From contig JNEM01011894.1 in NCBI GenBank assembly GCA_000697335.1, positions 1-20,391 of the forward strand: 20,391 nt of DNA, read 5' to 3'. The DNA is from Conidiobolus incongruus B7586. Lineage: Eukaryota; Entomophthoromycota; Entomophthoromycetes; Entomophthorales; Conidiobolaceae. Position numbers and translations under genes: made by a program. Shown here one piece after another: positions 1 through 9,271 of this stretch (the first letter of the stretch is position 1; every line of letters starts with the position of its first letter). The notes below the pieces were generated by a model, which saw only the letters and a list, made by a program, of their open reading frames with translations, searched no databases and was not told the DNA's origin.

Positions 1-1545
1 AAATTAAGATATTAGATTAAGCTAAATTAATCCTCTTTATAAACTTTAATAAATAAATACTTTAAATATAAGCAAATATTAATTATTTTGATAAATTATA
101 ATAATATATAGTTTTTTTTATTTATTACCATAAGGAAAATTAATTAATAATAAATTATATATTATTTTTTTTAAATAAAATAATTTTTAAATAGTGTTCT
201 TAATATAAATTAAAGACACCTATTATTTTATATAATAATTGTAAAATATATAAAACTAAAGCTATAAAAGATTTTTTATATAAAAAAATTAAAGAAAGCT
301 ATTTTATCTAATATATTCACTTAATAATAACTTATATAATTATGTTTGTTTTAAATAATCAAAAGATTAGCTTATAAGGAAAATAATTCCTATAAATATA
401 TTAAATTAGTTTATAAAATATCAAATTTTAGTCTTTAATAAAATAAAATATTTTTTAAATATTAAAAGCTTATTAAAAATATATAAAAGGGTTATTAATA
501 ATAAAAAAGTATATTAATTTTTTTTATTAAATTTTCTATATTATTTATTATTTTATTTATTTAATTTTAATTTTAAAATTATGACATTATTTAATTTCTA
601 TATTAATATTAATGGAATAATTAATATAAAAAAATATATCATGTATTATTTAAAAAAATAATAATTATATGATACTCAAGTTTCAATAATTATGATTCAA
701 TCAATCTTTGAATAACATAAATCTTTAGAAATTCCACATCCCTTCAACCAACTATTTTAGTATATCAATATTCACCCAAAAATCACAGAAACCATTTTAA
801 AGCAATTTTTAAAAATATTAATACTTTGTTTATTAAGGTTTACTTCAATATGATTACAATAGCTTTATAAACTATATCATAGTTTAAATAGGGATTAAAA
901 CATAAAAAATAAATTAAATTTTAAAAATAAAATATATATATATAAGGAAATTGAAGATTCCTAGGGGAGTTATTCCAGTAATATAATATTATACTAACAA
1001 TATAACAATGATAATATTTTTATATTATGAAACAATTGAAAATGTTTGTATTAATTGAGAGTATTTTTAAAATTAATGATTAAACAATTAATGAGATATG
1101 GCTGAATTTAGATAATTTTATATAAATTATTTAATATAATTGATATAATTGAATATGATATTTCAAAATTTTGGTCTTTGAAATTTATTAAATTATAAAG
1201 CTATGTTAATAAATTTATTGATTAAAATATTTCAAACCTCTATCCTAAATATGAATACATATATAACGTTGTTATATTTGCTAGTAATATCTATGAAATT
1301 TAAATATCAATAATTTTTAATATTGTGATTGATATATTACTGAATCCATTATTCTTATCAAAATATTGATGAAAATAATTTATATTAAAACTTTACAATC
1401 AAATCAAATACCCAATCAAAAATACCGTCCCATAATAAAAGTTCATCAAATAAATTTATTCAAAGAGTGAAATAAGAGAAAATTAAGAACCAAAATGAAT
1501 AAAATCAATTAAATAAAATTACTAATCAAATAATTATTAATCATT
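1..1545. other. AT-rich gene-free stretch
   Basis: No open frame with protein-like composition and no RNA gene could be seen on either strand. The first 600 bases are extreme: the first line of 60 bases has about 15% G+C. They are made mainly of A/T runs and TpA steps, as expected of long-neutral or deaminated DNA. The last few hundred bases, with CAAT-like and A-rich runs, probably hold the promoter and 5' leader of the F-box gene at 1546, but no single element can be assigned with confidence. Confidence 0.6.
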
Positions 1546-3168
1546 ATGACAGATTTTGAATTTTTAGATTTTCCAAATGAAATTATTGAAAATATATTAA
1601 AATACATCCAATTTCAAGATCATTTAAGCTGTTTTTTAGTTAACAAACGTATTCAAAAATTGACTAAAAAATTTATTTGGAGAACAATTACTGATGACCA
1701 TACTAATTTTGAAAATTTTGAACATTTAATCAAGGTATATGGTGATTTAGTTAAATCTATCGATATCTTATATTGGATGGAAGATATGGATCTAGCTAAA
1801 TTTGTGGAATATACGCCTAATTTGGAGTTTTTGAACTGTGAGTTGAAATCGTTAGAAGAACTTATCACTATTTCCGTATGCTGTCCAAAACTAAAATCGA
1901 CTCGACTTTGTCTTAAGGATATTGAGGGGGAATTCGATGTGATTAATCCAATTACACAGCAGCCCGAAGAGGTATATTATCCAGACAAATTGCCCATCAA
2001 ATTGGAAACTTTACAAATGTGGAATAGCCAGGGACCTATCTTTGCCCTAGATTTCATCGATCTCTCCTTTCTCAAAGATCTCAACCTCATGTTTTATGAC
2101 GAATTAACACCTAAGCTAGTTCGAAGGATTCTAAATTCAGCACCTCTTCTTTCCAAGCTTTCTATTGTACTTGGTGTCCCTAACGGTGGGAATTTTGAGG
2201 TCGATGTTTCAGACGTAATTTATGAGTTTAAACGTCCTCTCCCTAATCTTAAAGAAGTAACTCTCCAGTTTGCTGGATGGAATCTCATGAATGTCAGCCA
2301 CTTCAAAGCGGTTGTCCCATTCAATCCCAAAATGCTTCCAAATTTAACTAGTTTGAAATTGGGGTTGAGCACTTTCCCACCCGAAGATGAGTTTCTCAGA
2401 GAGTTATGCAGTCAATACCTGAATGACATTATCAACCAACGTTGGACTAAGCTCACCAGCCTATCTACATTCTGTGCAAATGAAGAAACCATTGAAATCC
2501 TAGGAAAGCCCGAATTTGAAAATTTAGAAGATTTAGAGATTATGTGCGTTTTAAAACCTTCAGAAACTTTGAATAGATTATTGAATTCAGATATTCAATT
2601 AACAAAATTAACCATTAATGAAGCAGAATTTGATGAAACTAAGCTGGAATTTACAAAAGAGCATCCTAGTTTAAAATCGCTTACAATATGTCGAAATAGT
2701 GTCACTTTACCTTTCATTGAATTTATTATGAATCTAGTTCCTAATTTAGAAGACTTGCTATTATTACAATCTCCCCTTTCTGATTCTTCACTCGAGTACA
2801 TTAACAACTATGGAAATAACCCCAATCTCACTCATTTAACTCATGCTACTTTCGGGAACTGCACCTCTGAATATTTCCAATCAAGCACAATGCCCAAACT
2901 TCACTTTGATCAAATTCAAAAACTCGTATCCAACTCCCCCAACCTCATCCTAATTAACTTGTGGCAAGAAGACACTCAAACCATTAGCAAATGCAAAGAA
3001 TTTGTCCAATCAAGGGATACTTCCCTATCAATATGTGTATTGATTCCAGTTGTAGTTCGATTACCTTTTGGAAGTTCATTTACTTTTAGATCTCATCATA
3101 TTGCAAATTATTTAAGTTGGGATTGTGATCATGTTCATCCCACATCTTCGAGATTAAACTTTCCTTAA
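1546..3168 (+). CDS. F-box protein with leucine-rich C-terminal region
   Basis: This is a single uninterrupted frame of 540 residues. Residues about 5-47 fit an F-box: a DFPNEIIENILKYI stretch is followed by a hydrophobic helix with CFLVNKRIQKL and then FIWRTI. The F-box is known to bind Skp1 in SCF ubiquitin ligases. The remainder is leucine- and asparagine-rich with recurring patterns such as PNLEFLNCELKSLEEL, PNLKEVTLQFAGW, PSLKSLTICRNSV and PNLEDLLLLQSPL. These look like degenerate leucine-rich repeats that would recruit substrates for ubiquitylation. The start was chosen because the F-box begins directly after this ATG. Unlike the other protein-coding genes with clear homologues here, it has no intron. 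Its codon use is more AT-rich than that of eIF5. F-box families of this shape expand and decay rapidly in some early-diverging fungi. The F-box call is good; the substrate is unknown. Confidence 0.8.
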   Translation: MTDFEFLDFPNEIIENILKYIQFQDHLSCFLVNKRIQKLTKKFIWRTITDDHTNFENFEHLIKVYGDLVKSIDILYWMEDMDLAKFVEYTPNLEFLNCELKSLEELITISVCCPKLKSTRLCLKDIEGEFDVINPITQQPEEVYYPDKLPIKLETLQMWNSQGPIFALDFIDLSFLKDLNLMFYDELTPKLVRRILNSAPLLSKLSIVLGVPNGGNFEVDVSDVIYEFKRPLPNLKEVTLQFAGWNLMNVSHFKAVVPFNPKMLPNLTSLKLGLSTFPPEDEFLRELCSQYLNDIINQRWTKLTSLSTFCANEETIEILGKPEFENLEDLEIMCVLKPSETLNRLLNSDIQLTKLTINEAEFDETKLEFTKEHPSLKSLTICRNSVTLPFIEFIMNLVPNLEDLLLLQSPLSDSSLEYINNYGNNPNLTHLTHATFGNCTSEYFQSSTMPKLHFDQIQKLVSNSPNLILINLWQEDTQTISKCKEFVQSRDTSLSICVLIPVVVRLPFGSSFTFRSHHIANYLSWDCDHVHPTSSRLNFP

Positions 3169-3397
3169 ATTTAATTAAATTGTTGCCTATTTAATTGCTA
3201 ATAAATATAGTCATATTTAACAAATTTATATATAATTTAATTTTATTAAATTAAATATGCTAAAGTTAGAAAGCATTAACCAATAAAATAAGTAAAACTG
3301 TAATAATGTACATTAAATGGTTATAAAATATATTAAAAAAGAATAAGAATATACTCTCAAGTTATTATAAATTAATACAAATTAGATAAAGATGTGT

Positions 3398-3479
3398 TGA
3401 ATAGAGGGAAGTTCGAACTCTCGCTTCCGAAGAGACAACGACCCTAACGTGGCATCTTAGACCACTCGGTCATCTGTCA
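3398..3479 (-). pseudogene. tRNA-Leu-like pseudogene (anticodon position reads AGG)
   Basis: On the minus strand the sequence follows a leucine tRNA from end to end. It has an A-box-like TGACCGAGTGGTC, an anticodon arm CCACG-TTAGGGT-CGTTG, a long class II variable arm centred on CTCTTCGGAAG, and a B-box-like AGTTCGAACTT. The overall order matches eukaryotic tRNA-Leu(CAG). Every stem carries damage: two mismatches in the acceptor stem (TGACAGA against TCTATTC) and one each in the D, anticodon and T stems. The residues at 34-36 read AGG, a proline anticodon, in a leucine body. Damage in every arm argues for a pseudogene or a tRNA-derived head of a short interspersed element, not for a working gene. 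It lies at the left edge of a GC-rich island. Confidence 0.65.
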
Positions 3480-3693
3480 ATATCGTAGCTGTCACGGCTA
3501 TTAGCTCTTGGAGCGTCATCGAGGACACTGATACAGCCATTCTATAGGCCAGATTGTGAAGCATGGCACTTATCAGCTGGGGTAAACTACCGATGGTCAA
3601 TTCTCTGGCCATCTGGCCTTGATCACTTGCAAACGAGGCGTTGTAAAAAGTAACTAGACCAGCAGCAACAGTGGCGGCGTTAGGATTCGACAC
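3457..3693 (-). other. Unrecognised open frame in GC-rich island
   Basis: This minus-strand frame of about 78 codons has balanced, protein-like composition, including an alanine-rich start (NAATVAAGL) and a helical stretch with LPQLISAMLHNLAYRM. It has no ATG at its left limit; the first codon is GTG, directly after a CTTCTTAG that looks like a splice acceptor. It may be an internal exon or a fragment. Its last codons run into the tRNA-Leu-like sequence. I do not recognise the protein. Base composition is near 49% G+C, against about 15-20% in the flanks. It could be part of a mobile element or a piece of an unrelated gene brought here. Confidence 0.25.
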
Positions 3694-4080
3694 GCTAAGA
3701 AGACGAAATCACAAAATATCAGTAGGAACGAATGTAGAATGAATAAAGGAAGATGACTCAAGTGGAACTATAAGCAGCTGCTTGAGTATACTAAAAGGGA
3801 AGGTCTTGGAAATAAGCAAAAGGTTTATTTGTGTAAAAAGGAAAGAGGTAAAAAAGAGAGCGACAAAAGAGGAGGAGCTGAGTCCTTCTTATAAGTGAAA
3901 TATATAGGCATAAGTATACAACGGCTGAGTAACAGCGAGACCACTCAGACGTGGACTGGTAAAATGTTGATAGGGCCTGATTTGGTTAATAGGAACTTGG
4001 TAGTGAATTTGAGTGAGAAAAGGTATCAATCAGGTAGCAATTGTCACAATAACTCTTATAAACCTCTTCAAATTATGAAT
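3480..4080 (-). mobile_element. GC- and CpG-rich island, possible LTR-type fossil upstream of a tRNA
   Basis: Composition changes abruptly here: 3421-3720 is about 49% G+C by hand count with roughly 17 CpG, against 15-20% G+C and few CpG around it. On the minus strand, a TATA-like CACTTATAAGAAGG near 3900 is followed by a pyrimidine-rich leader and an AATAAA near 3820, then an open frame from 3693. A TATA box closely followed by a polyadenylation signal is the layout of an LTR. The island sits directly upstream of a tRNA-like sequence, where Ty1/Ty3-type elements are known to insert. I could not define paired ends, a target duplication or a recognisable polymerase, so the family is unproven. 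If it is an element, it is a broken fossil. A displaced host promoter plus first exon is an alternative. Confidence 0.3.
3756..3787. repeat. Inverted repeat (7-bp arms, 18-nt loop)
   Basis: ACTCAAG at 3756-3762 is mirrored by CTTGAGT at 3781-3787, with the palindrome AGCAGCTGCT (about 3773-3782) adjoining the right arm. A second hairpin, CTGAGT (3925-3930) with ACTCAG (3943-3948), lies in the same island. These could be protein-binding sites in a promoter or a terminal structure, or they may be chance. Confidence 0.4.
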
Positions 4081-4896
4081 AAAATTATTGGAAATGAGTT
4101 CAAAACAATCCAACATATATCTTTTGTATCAATATTTTCTGATTCAATATTATATTTGTATCATATCCTCTGAATTATATGTTTTCAATATCCGTTCGAT
4201 CTACATTCATATTTCTACTTGAAACCCTACTTTATTAGGAATTTTTATAATTAAATCTCTTTAATCCCATTCAAGTGGATTTATTCTTTTGTATTTGCAA
4301 AACTTTTTACCCTAAACTTCATAAAATTCGGTTATATTAATCGATTTCTATAAAAAAATGTCAATTTATTTTTTAATTTTATACTTTATTACTAGATTTT
4401 TCAAGCAATATATAATATTCTATCAAAAATACAAAAATTTATTTTGAATAAAATTAAAATATTCAAGGAAGGATAATGAATTATGAATAAAATTTGAAAA
4501 ACTATTCAACCAATAGAGTGACCAGGATTTAACTGGTGGGTATTTACATTAATAAACCGTTCCTATAAATACCCAAGATTTCCCAATTTTTGTAATTATA
4601 ATTTTTGCTTTGTGTCTACCAATTGATTTAAAGCTCCTTTAGAGTTAAAATTTATCAACTCTTCAATAGTTTATAATAAGACAGAGTCTACTTTCTTATT
4701 TTAAGAATACATAAATAAGCCTATTAACAAAGGTTCTAAAGTACTTCAAACCCCGTTTAAACTTTACATGAAGCTTCTTTTAAATATTAATAATATAAGT
4801 ATTATCAGTCGTATTCAGTCTAGTAGTTTTATATCTTTATTATATTTCTAAAATTTACTTTATTTCTTTACTTTAACAATTTTATTATAATTCAAA
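4081..4896 (+). other. Gap holding the eIF5 promoter and leader
   Basis: No gene is visible after the island ends. The right half contains the likely eIF5 promoter, with a CCAAT box and a TATA-like element (listed separately). A long pyrimidine-rich, T-rich leader then runs up to the CAAAATGG start context at 4897. The distance from the TATA-like element to the ATG is about 330 nt, so a long 5' leader or a leader intron is possible. Confidence 0.5.
4510..4571 (+). promoter_or_regulatory. CCAAT box and TATA-like element, probable eIF5 promoter
   Basis: CCAAT at 4510-4514 is followed about 50 nt later by TATAAATA at 4564-4571, just left of a locally less AT-rich stretch. The pair lies upstream of the eIF5 coding region on the same strand. 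In such AT-rich DNA a TATA-like string alone means little; the pairing with CCAAT is the main support. Confidence 0.35.
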
Positions 4897-6205
4897 ATGG
4901 CTACCATTAATATTCGTAGAGATGTCCAAGATTCTTTCTACCGTTATAAAATGCCTAAACTTATTTCAAAAGTAATTCATATATTGTATGCTTAATATCT
5001 TGTATTAATTTTTTTATTATTAGGTTGAAGGTAAAGGTAATGGTATTAAAACTGTTATTCCTAATATGTCCGATATCGGTAAAGCTTTAAGTCGTCCTCC
5101 CTTCTGTAAGCTTTATTTATACAATATCGTTTTAAATTTATATTAATTGCTTATCATAGATCCTACCAAATTCTTTGGCTGTGAATTGGGAGCTCAAGTC
5201 AAATTTGAAGCTAAAAACGACCGTTATATTGTAAACGGTGCTCATGACGCCGAAAAATTACAACAATTATTAGATGTTTTTATTGACAAATTCGTCTTAT
5301 GTAACTCTTGTAAAAATCCCGAAACTGACTTGATTATCAACAAGGATGTTATCATTCGCGATTGTAAGGCTTGTGGTCAACAAAGTAAGGTTGATATGCG
5401 CCACAAGTTGTCAACTTACATTATGAAGAACCCTCCTCCTCCCCCCAAGAAGATCAAAACTACTTCTAAACTTAACGATGAAAACGAAGAAGAAGCTGAA
5501 GGTAGTGACGACGACCTTACTCGTCGTATCCACGCCGAAGCTGCTGAGCTCAAGGACGTCGAGGTTGACGAAGACGATTGGGCTGAAGACACTTCTGCTG
5601 AAGCTGTTGCTACTCGTACTCGCGAATTGGAATCCCAACTTAAGAAGATGGATCTCGATGACGACGAAGAGGAAGATGGCAGTGATAATCCTTATGAACA
5701 ATTCGGTGCCTATTTCGATGGTAAGACCGATCCCACTGACGAGGAAATTTTAGAAAAGGCTGAAGAACTTGGCGTTTTGGGCAGCCATAAGACCGTCCAA
5801 GTCTTGGTTCAAGTTATTTTCGATCAAAGAATCCTCAAGCAAATTGAACCTCGTGTCAACCTTTTGAACAAATTCGTCACCGGTGAAAAGCACCAAAAAG
5901 CCCTGTTGGGAGGTATTGAGCGCTTGATTGGTATTACCTATCCTGAACTTATCAACCAACTTAACATGGTTCTCAAGACTCTCTACGATGAAGACCTCGT
6001 CGATGAAGAAGTCTTCCTCAAATGGGGTGCTAAGCCTAGTAAGCGCTACGTCGACAAGAAGACTAGCAAGTTGATCAAGGAAAAAGCTGCTCCTTTCCTC
6101 AAGTGGTTAGAGTAAGTGAACAACATTTGATATTTATGAAACTTGTATTAACTATTTTATTATAGAGAAGCCGAAGAAGAAACTGACGATGAAGATGACG
6201 AATAA
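4897..6205 (+). CDS. TIF5: Translation initiation factor eIF5 (four exons)
   Basis: eIF5 is the GTPase-activating protein for eIF2. In the 43S/48S complex it triggers GTP hydrolysis when the start codon is recognised. Exons 4897-4971, 5024-5105, 5160-6111 and 6166-6205 join to 382 residues, with introns of 52, 54 and 54 nt. The N-terminus matches family members closely: the FYRYKMPKL stretch contains Arg16, equivalent to the yeast catalytic Arg15, and [10 protein letters not shown] follows. A CxxC-CxxC zinc ribbon is visible in [13 protein letters not shown] and RDCKACGQQ. An acidic linker leads to the C-terminal W2/HEAT domain ([14 protein letters not shown]). The fourth exon adds the acidic tail ending DDEDDE, as in yeast eIF5, so reading on to the unspliced stop at 6115 would be wrong. 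Many codons end in C or G, as expected of a highly expressed gene. Confidence 0.98.
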
Positions 6206-8445
6206 TCTTAGTCATCAATTTTACTATTGAACTATTTCATCTTTTCTTTCTATTTCTCAATATATTTTATTTTTTTCAACCTAATTTTAGTTTTTATCTC
6301 ATTCACCCATTATTCTTATATCTTCTCTTGTTAAGCTATACTATTCATTGTTATTTATTCACTGCTATTTATTTTCAAATAATACTATGTGTTCTAATTG
6401 ATTTCGATTTGTAGAAAGCTAAGAATTTTATCAATATGAGGTTTTATATCTGTTGACTGGCTGATTTTATTCAAATGATAGCTTTAGTTATAATTATATC
6501 ATCATTACTGTAAAATATTGCCTCTTTGCATTGAATTCCAATGAATATATATATATTAACCATGTAAATTCTAGATCATTATAGACTTTATAAAATTAAT
6601 TATCAATGAGTAATATTAGGTAATACAAAATTCAAATTTTTATTACATATTCCTGTTAAACTATATACTATATACTATATTGATGACCGGCTCAAAATCC
6701 GCCCGAGTATCATTACTTTTACATACTTTGATTTAATTAAAACTTTATCCTAACCCTTTAATATGTACCTAGCTTGATATCTCTCATTCTTTGTAAATTA
6801 ATATTAATTCTGCAAGCAATAATTCAAATGATATATAATAATGATTATTTTAAAAATAACTACAATTAACTTTAACATCAATTTAAACACAAACTAATTA
6901 ATCAATTAACTATCATATAGTGAAACGCGACAATATCTTTATTGATATATTTCATCAAACCATTCCTAACGAATTGTTATATGGGGAAATTTTTAATTAT
7001 TTAATTTATATAATAACTTTAGTGTTTTATAATTCAAAGTTTATTTATAAACTTTGACTGTTTGTACTTTGAAAATTTTCGGACCCAATCTATTGATCTA
7101 CTTTCTACGTATACTAAATTATATCATCACTAATCACTATATTTTCATCAAAATTTCCTCTACTGCTTGATTTGAATTTAATACAAACATCAAAATTTCA
7201 AATCAAACTTTTCCAAATATCCAATCAGATCCTAATAAATCAATTCGAATTTTAAAATATTACTATCTCAGAAATAACTCAATTGCAGAATATACTGAAT
7301 ATCTCTCAAATCCTACTGTTAAATAAAATGAAACAACTCAGGTTACCAAATCAAAATATAAGTATTTTGTTATAAAATTGAAATATTTCTTATTTATTAT
7401 GTGAATAGGTATTTGTTTGCAATAACCTGAAAACCCAAGTAAATATTTTTTGTAAAATTATTGATTACAGGTTTTGATAAAATTATGGTATAGAAATGGT
7501 GCGTCAATGAAGACTTCAAATTTTAGTATTGTAAAATACCCTATGAGAAATGTATCTACAAAATACACTTGTTATGACTGTATTTTTTAATTATATAATC
7601 AAAAAAGTTGCTCAAATTGCAGTTATTTTTTCTGAATTTTTAACATAAACTTGTTGATTTCAATAATTGCAATATTTTAGCGATGGGGTTATCTTATTCG
7701 TTAATATTTATCATCAATCATAAATTATAAGTGCTCCATTGTTAAAATCACATTCAATAATTTAAAATATTGATGTGAATATAATGAATATTAATTGTTC
7801 TTGTAATTCGTCTCTCTTAATTCAAACTTTAAATAAACTATTCAGTCAACTTTCAATTGAATTTTTTCACTAATTTGTGACAATTGACCTATATTCAACC
7901 AACATTGGTGAACAATTTGATGTAATTCAAAATTAATTTGTTAATAAATTCAAATAACATAAAAAATTTTATTAACTTTTAATTAATTCTTTAATATGTA
8001 ACCATTTTGATTATTTTCACAAAAATACTCAAGGTTCAATGACTTGGAGATCATGTGATAATTTCCTCATACTAAACAATGCAAATTAATCGAAATCATA
8101 ATTTTGATCGATGAAGAATATTAAATTTTAAATACAGTACTCTTGGTGATATACTGGAAAATTGCGGTGATAAATATATTTAAAAAATTGTTCGATTAAT
8201 TTTTTATGTTGTATGCTATATATTAAAAATATAGTGTTTAAATTTATATTTATCTTAGAATTTGCAATAATAATAATATGCGTTGAAATTGAATGGATGA
8301 ATATGAATTGTTAGAATAGCTTAATGTTAAATTGGAAATAGTTAATGTTTTTAACATAAATATATATTTATCCTAAAATATTAATAATTTTTATATGATT
8401 GACAATGAAATATAAATATAATCAATATATATAATGAAATTAATT
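6206..8445. other. Gap between the converging eIF5 and Rho genes
   Basis: This gap holds the 3' ends of eIF5 (+) and of the Rho gene (-). A three-copy 7-bp direct repeat (CTATATA) lies at 6661-6681, and a short possible F-box relic at 6953-7055 is listed separately. The rest is AT-rich without coding character or RNA gene signatures that I can see. Confidence 0.5.
6953..7055 (+). pseudogene. Possible F-box gene relic
   Basis: A 34-codon frame reads HQTIPNELLYGEIFNYL followed by FYNSKFIYKL and a stop at about 7055. This resembles the start of an F-box (usually LPNEL..EIF.YL and then a VNK/VSK helix), with one extra glycine. The matching part is short, nothing recognisable follows, and AT-rich DNA readily encodes I/L/N/Y-rich peptides, so chance is possible. 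An intact F-box gene lies about 4 kb to the left, so a decayed paralogue is plausible. Confidence 0.3.
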
Positions 8446-9271
8446 TTATAATACCGTACATAAGCTTTTTTTAACTCTACTAATGGAACTACGTAAAGTT
8501 AATTTTGTAGCTTGTTGAAATACTAAATCCAGTCCATCTCTCGTTTTTGCCGAGCATTCTAAATATTTATGAGCTCCAATGGATTTGGCAACCGTTTGGC
8601 CCTATTCAAAGCATATTAATCAATATTTATATATATGTATAAACACGTGGTGATATACCTCCTCGGGGGACACGGGTACCATATTTAATTTATCTAGCTC
8701 TCTGAGCGTATCCACATCGAAGCGTAAGTCTTTTTTCATTCCAACGAGTAGAAATGGGGAATCTTCACAGAAGTGATGTATTTCAGGATACCACTATAAT
8801 AAAAAAAATTAATACAATATTACGCTATAATATGTTGAAATTACTTTTTCTGTCACATTTAATAGCGAGAGAGGTGCGGCAATGGAGAAACCAATGATCA
8901 CGACATCGGTTTCGGGATATGATAGAGGTCTCAATCGGTCGTAATCCTCTTGACCGGCAGTATCCCAGAGGGCCAGCTCCACAGTCTTTCCAGAGGTTTT
9001 AATGTAGGCTATGTAGTTCTCAAATACCGTCGGAACATATTTCTATAACAAATATGAATTAAAGCTATCCATGACTAATTGATAAAATTACTTCTGGAAA
9101 TTCGTTATTAGCATAAACGTAAAGCATACAAGTTTTACCGCATCCACCGTCTCCTACCACCACCAGTTTCTTTCTAGCATCGGGTTTGATCTAAGCCAAA
9201 TAAATTATTAATAATACAAATTATATGAATATACAATAAATCATTACATTATTATTTCTACCAAGCGTCAT
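8446..9271 (-). CDS. Rho-family small GTPase (five exons)
   Basis: Rho proteins are membrane-bound GTP switches controlling actin, polarity and, in fungi, cell-wall glucan synthesis. Exons on the minus strand are 9248-9271, 9092-9190, 8845-9042, 8659-8793 and 8446-8601. They join to 203 residues, with introns of 57, 49, 51 and 57 nt. All nucleotide-binding motifs are present: the P-loop GDGGCGKT (21-28), effector loop YVPTVFENY with Thr46, WDTAGQEDY (67-75), GMKKDL (125-130) and CSAKT (168-172). The Rho insert region and the [12 protein letters not shown] stretch are of Rho type, not Cdc42 or Ras. The C-terminus is [10 protein letters not shown], a basic patch plus a CAAX box. The final leucine predicts geranylgeranylation on Cys200. 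It is closest in pattern to Rho1/RhoA, but which fungal Rho subgroup it belongs to is not settled. The [15 protein letters not shown] leader is longer than in RhoA. Confidence 0.96.

Noticed and set aside
3895-4173. Plus-strand open frame of about 92 codons across the right end of the GC-rich island
   Set aside because: It starts at GTG, overlaps the promoter-like part of the island, has no recognisable domain and ends in I/S/Y/L-rich noise.
6680-6705. Possible box C/D snoRNA (TTGATGA near 6680 in a locally GC-richer spot)
   Set aside because: The C box has the wrong first base and no D box or terminal stem was found at a suitable distance.
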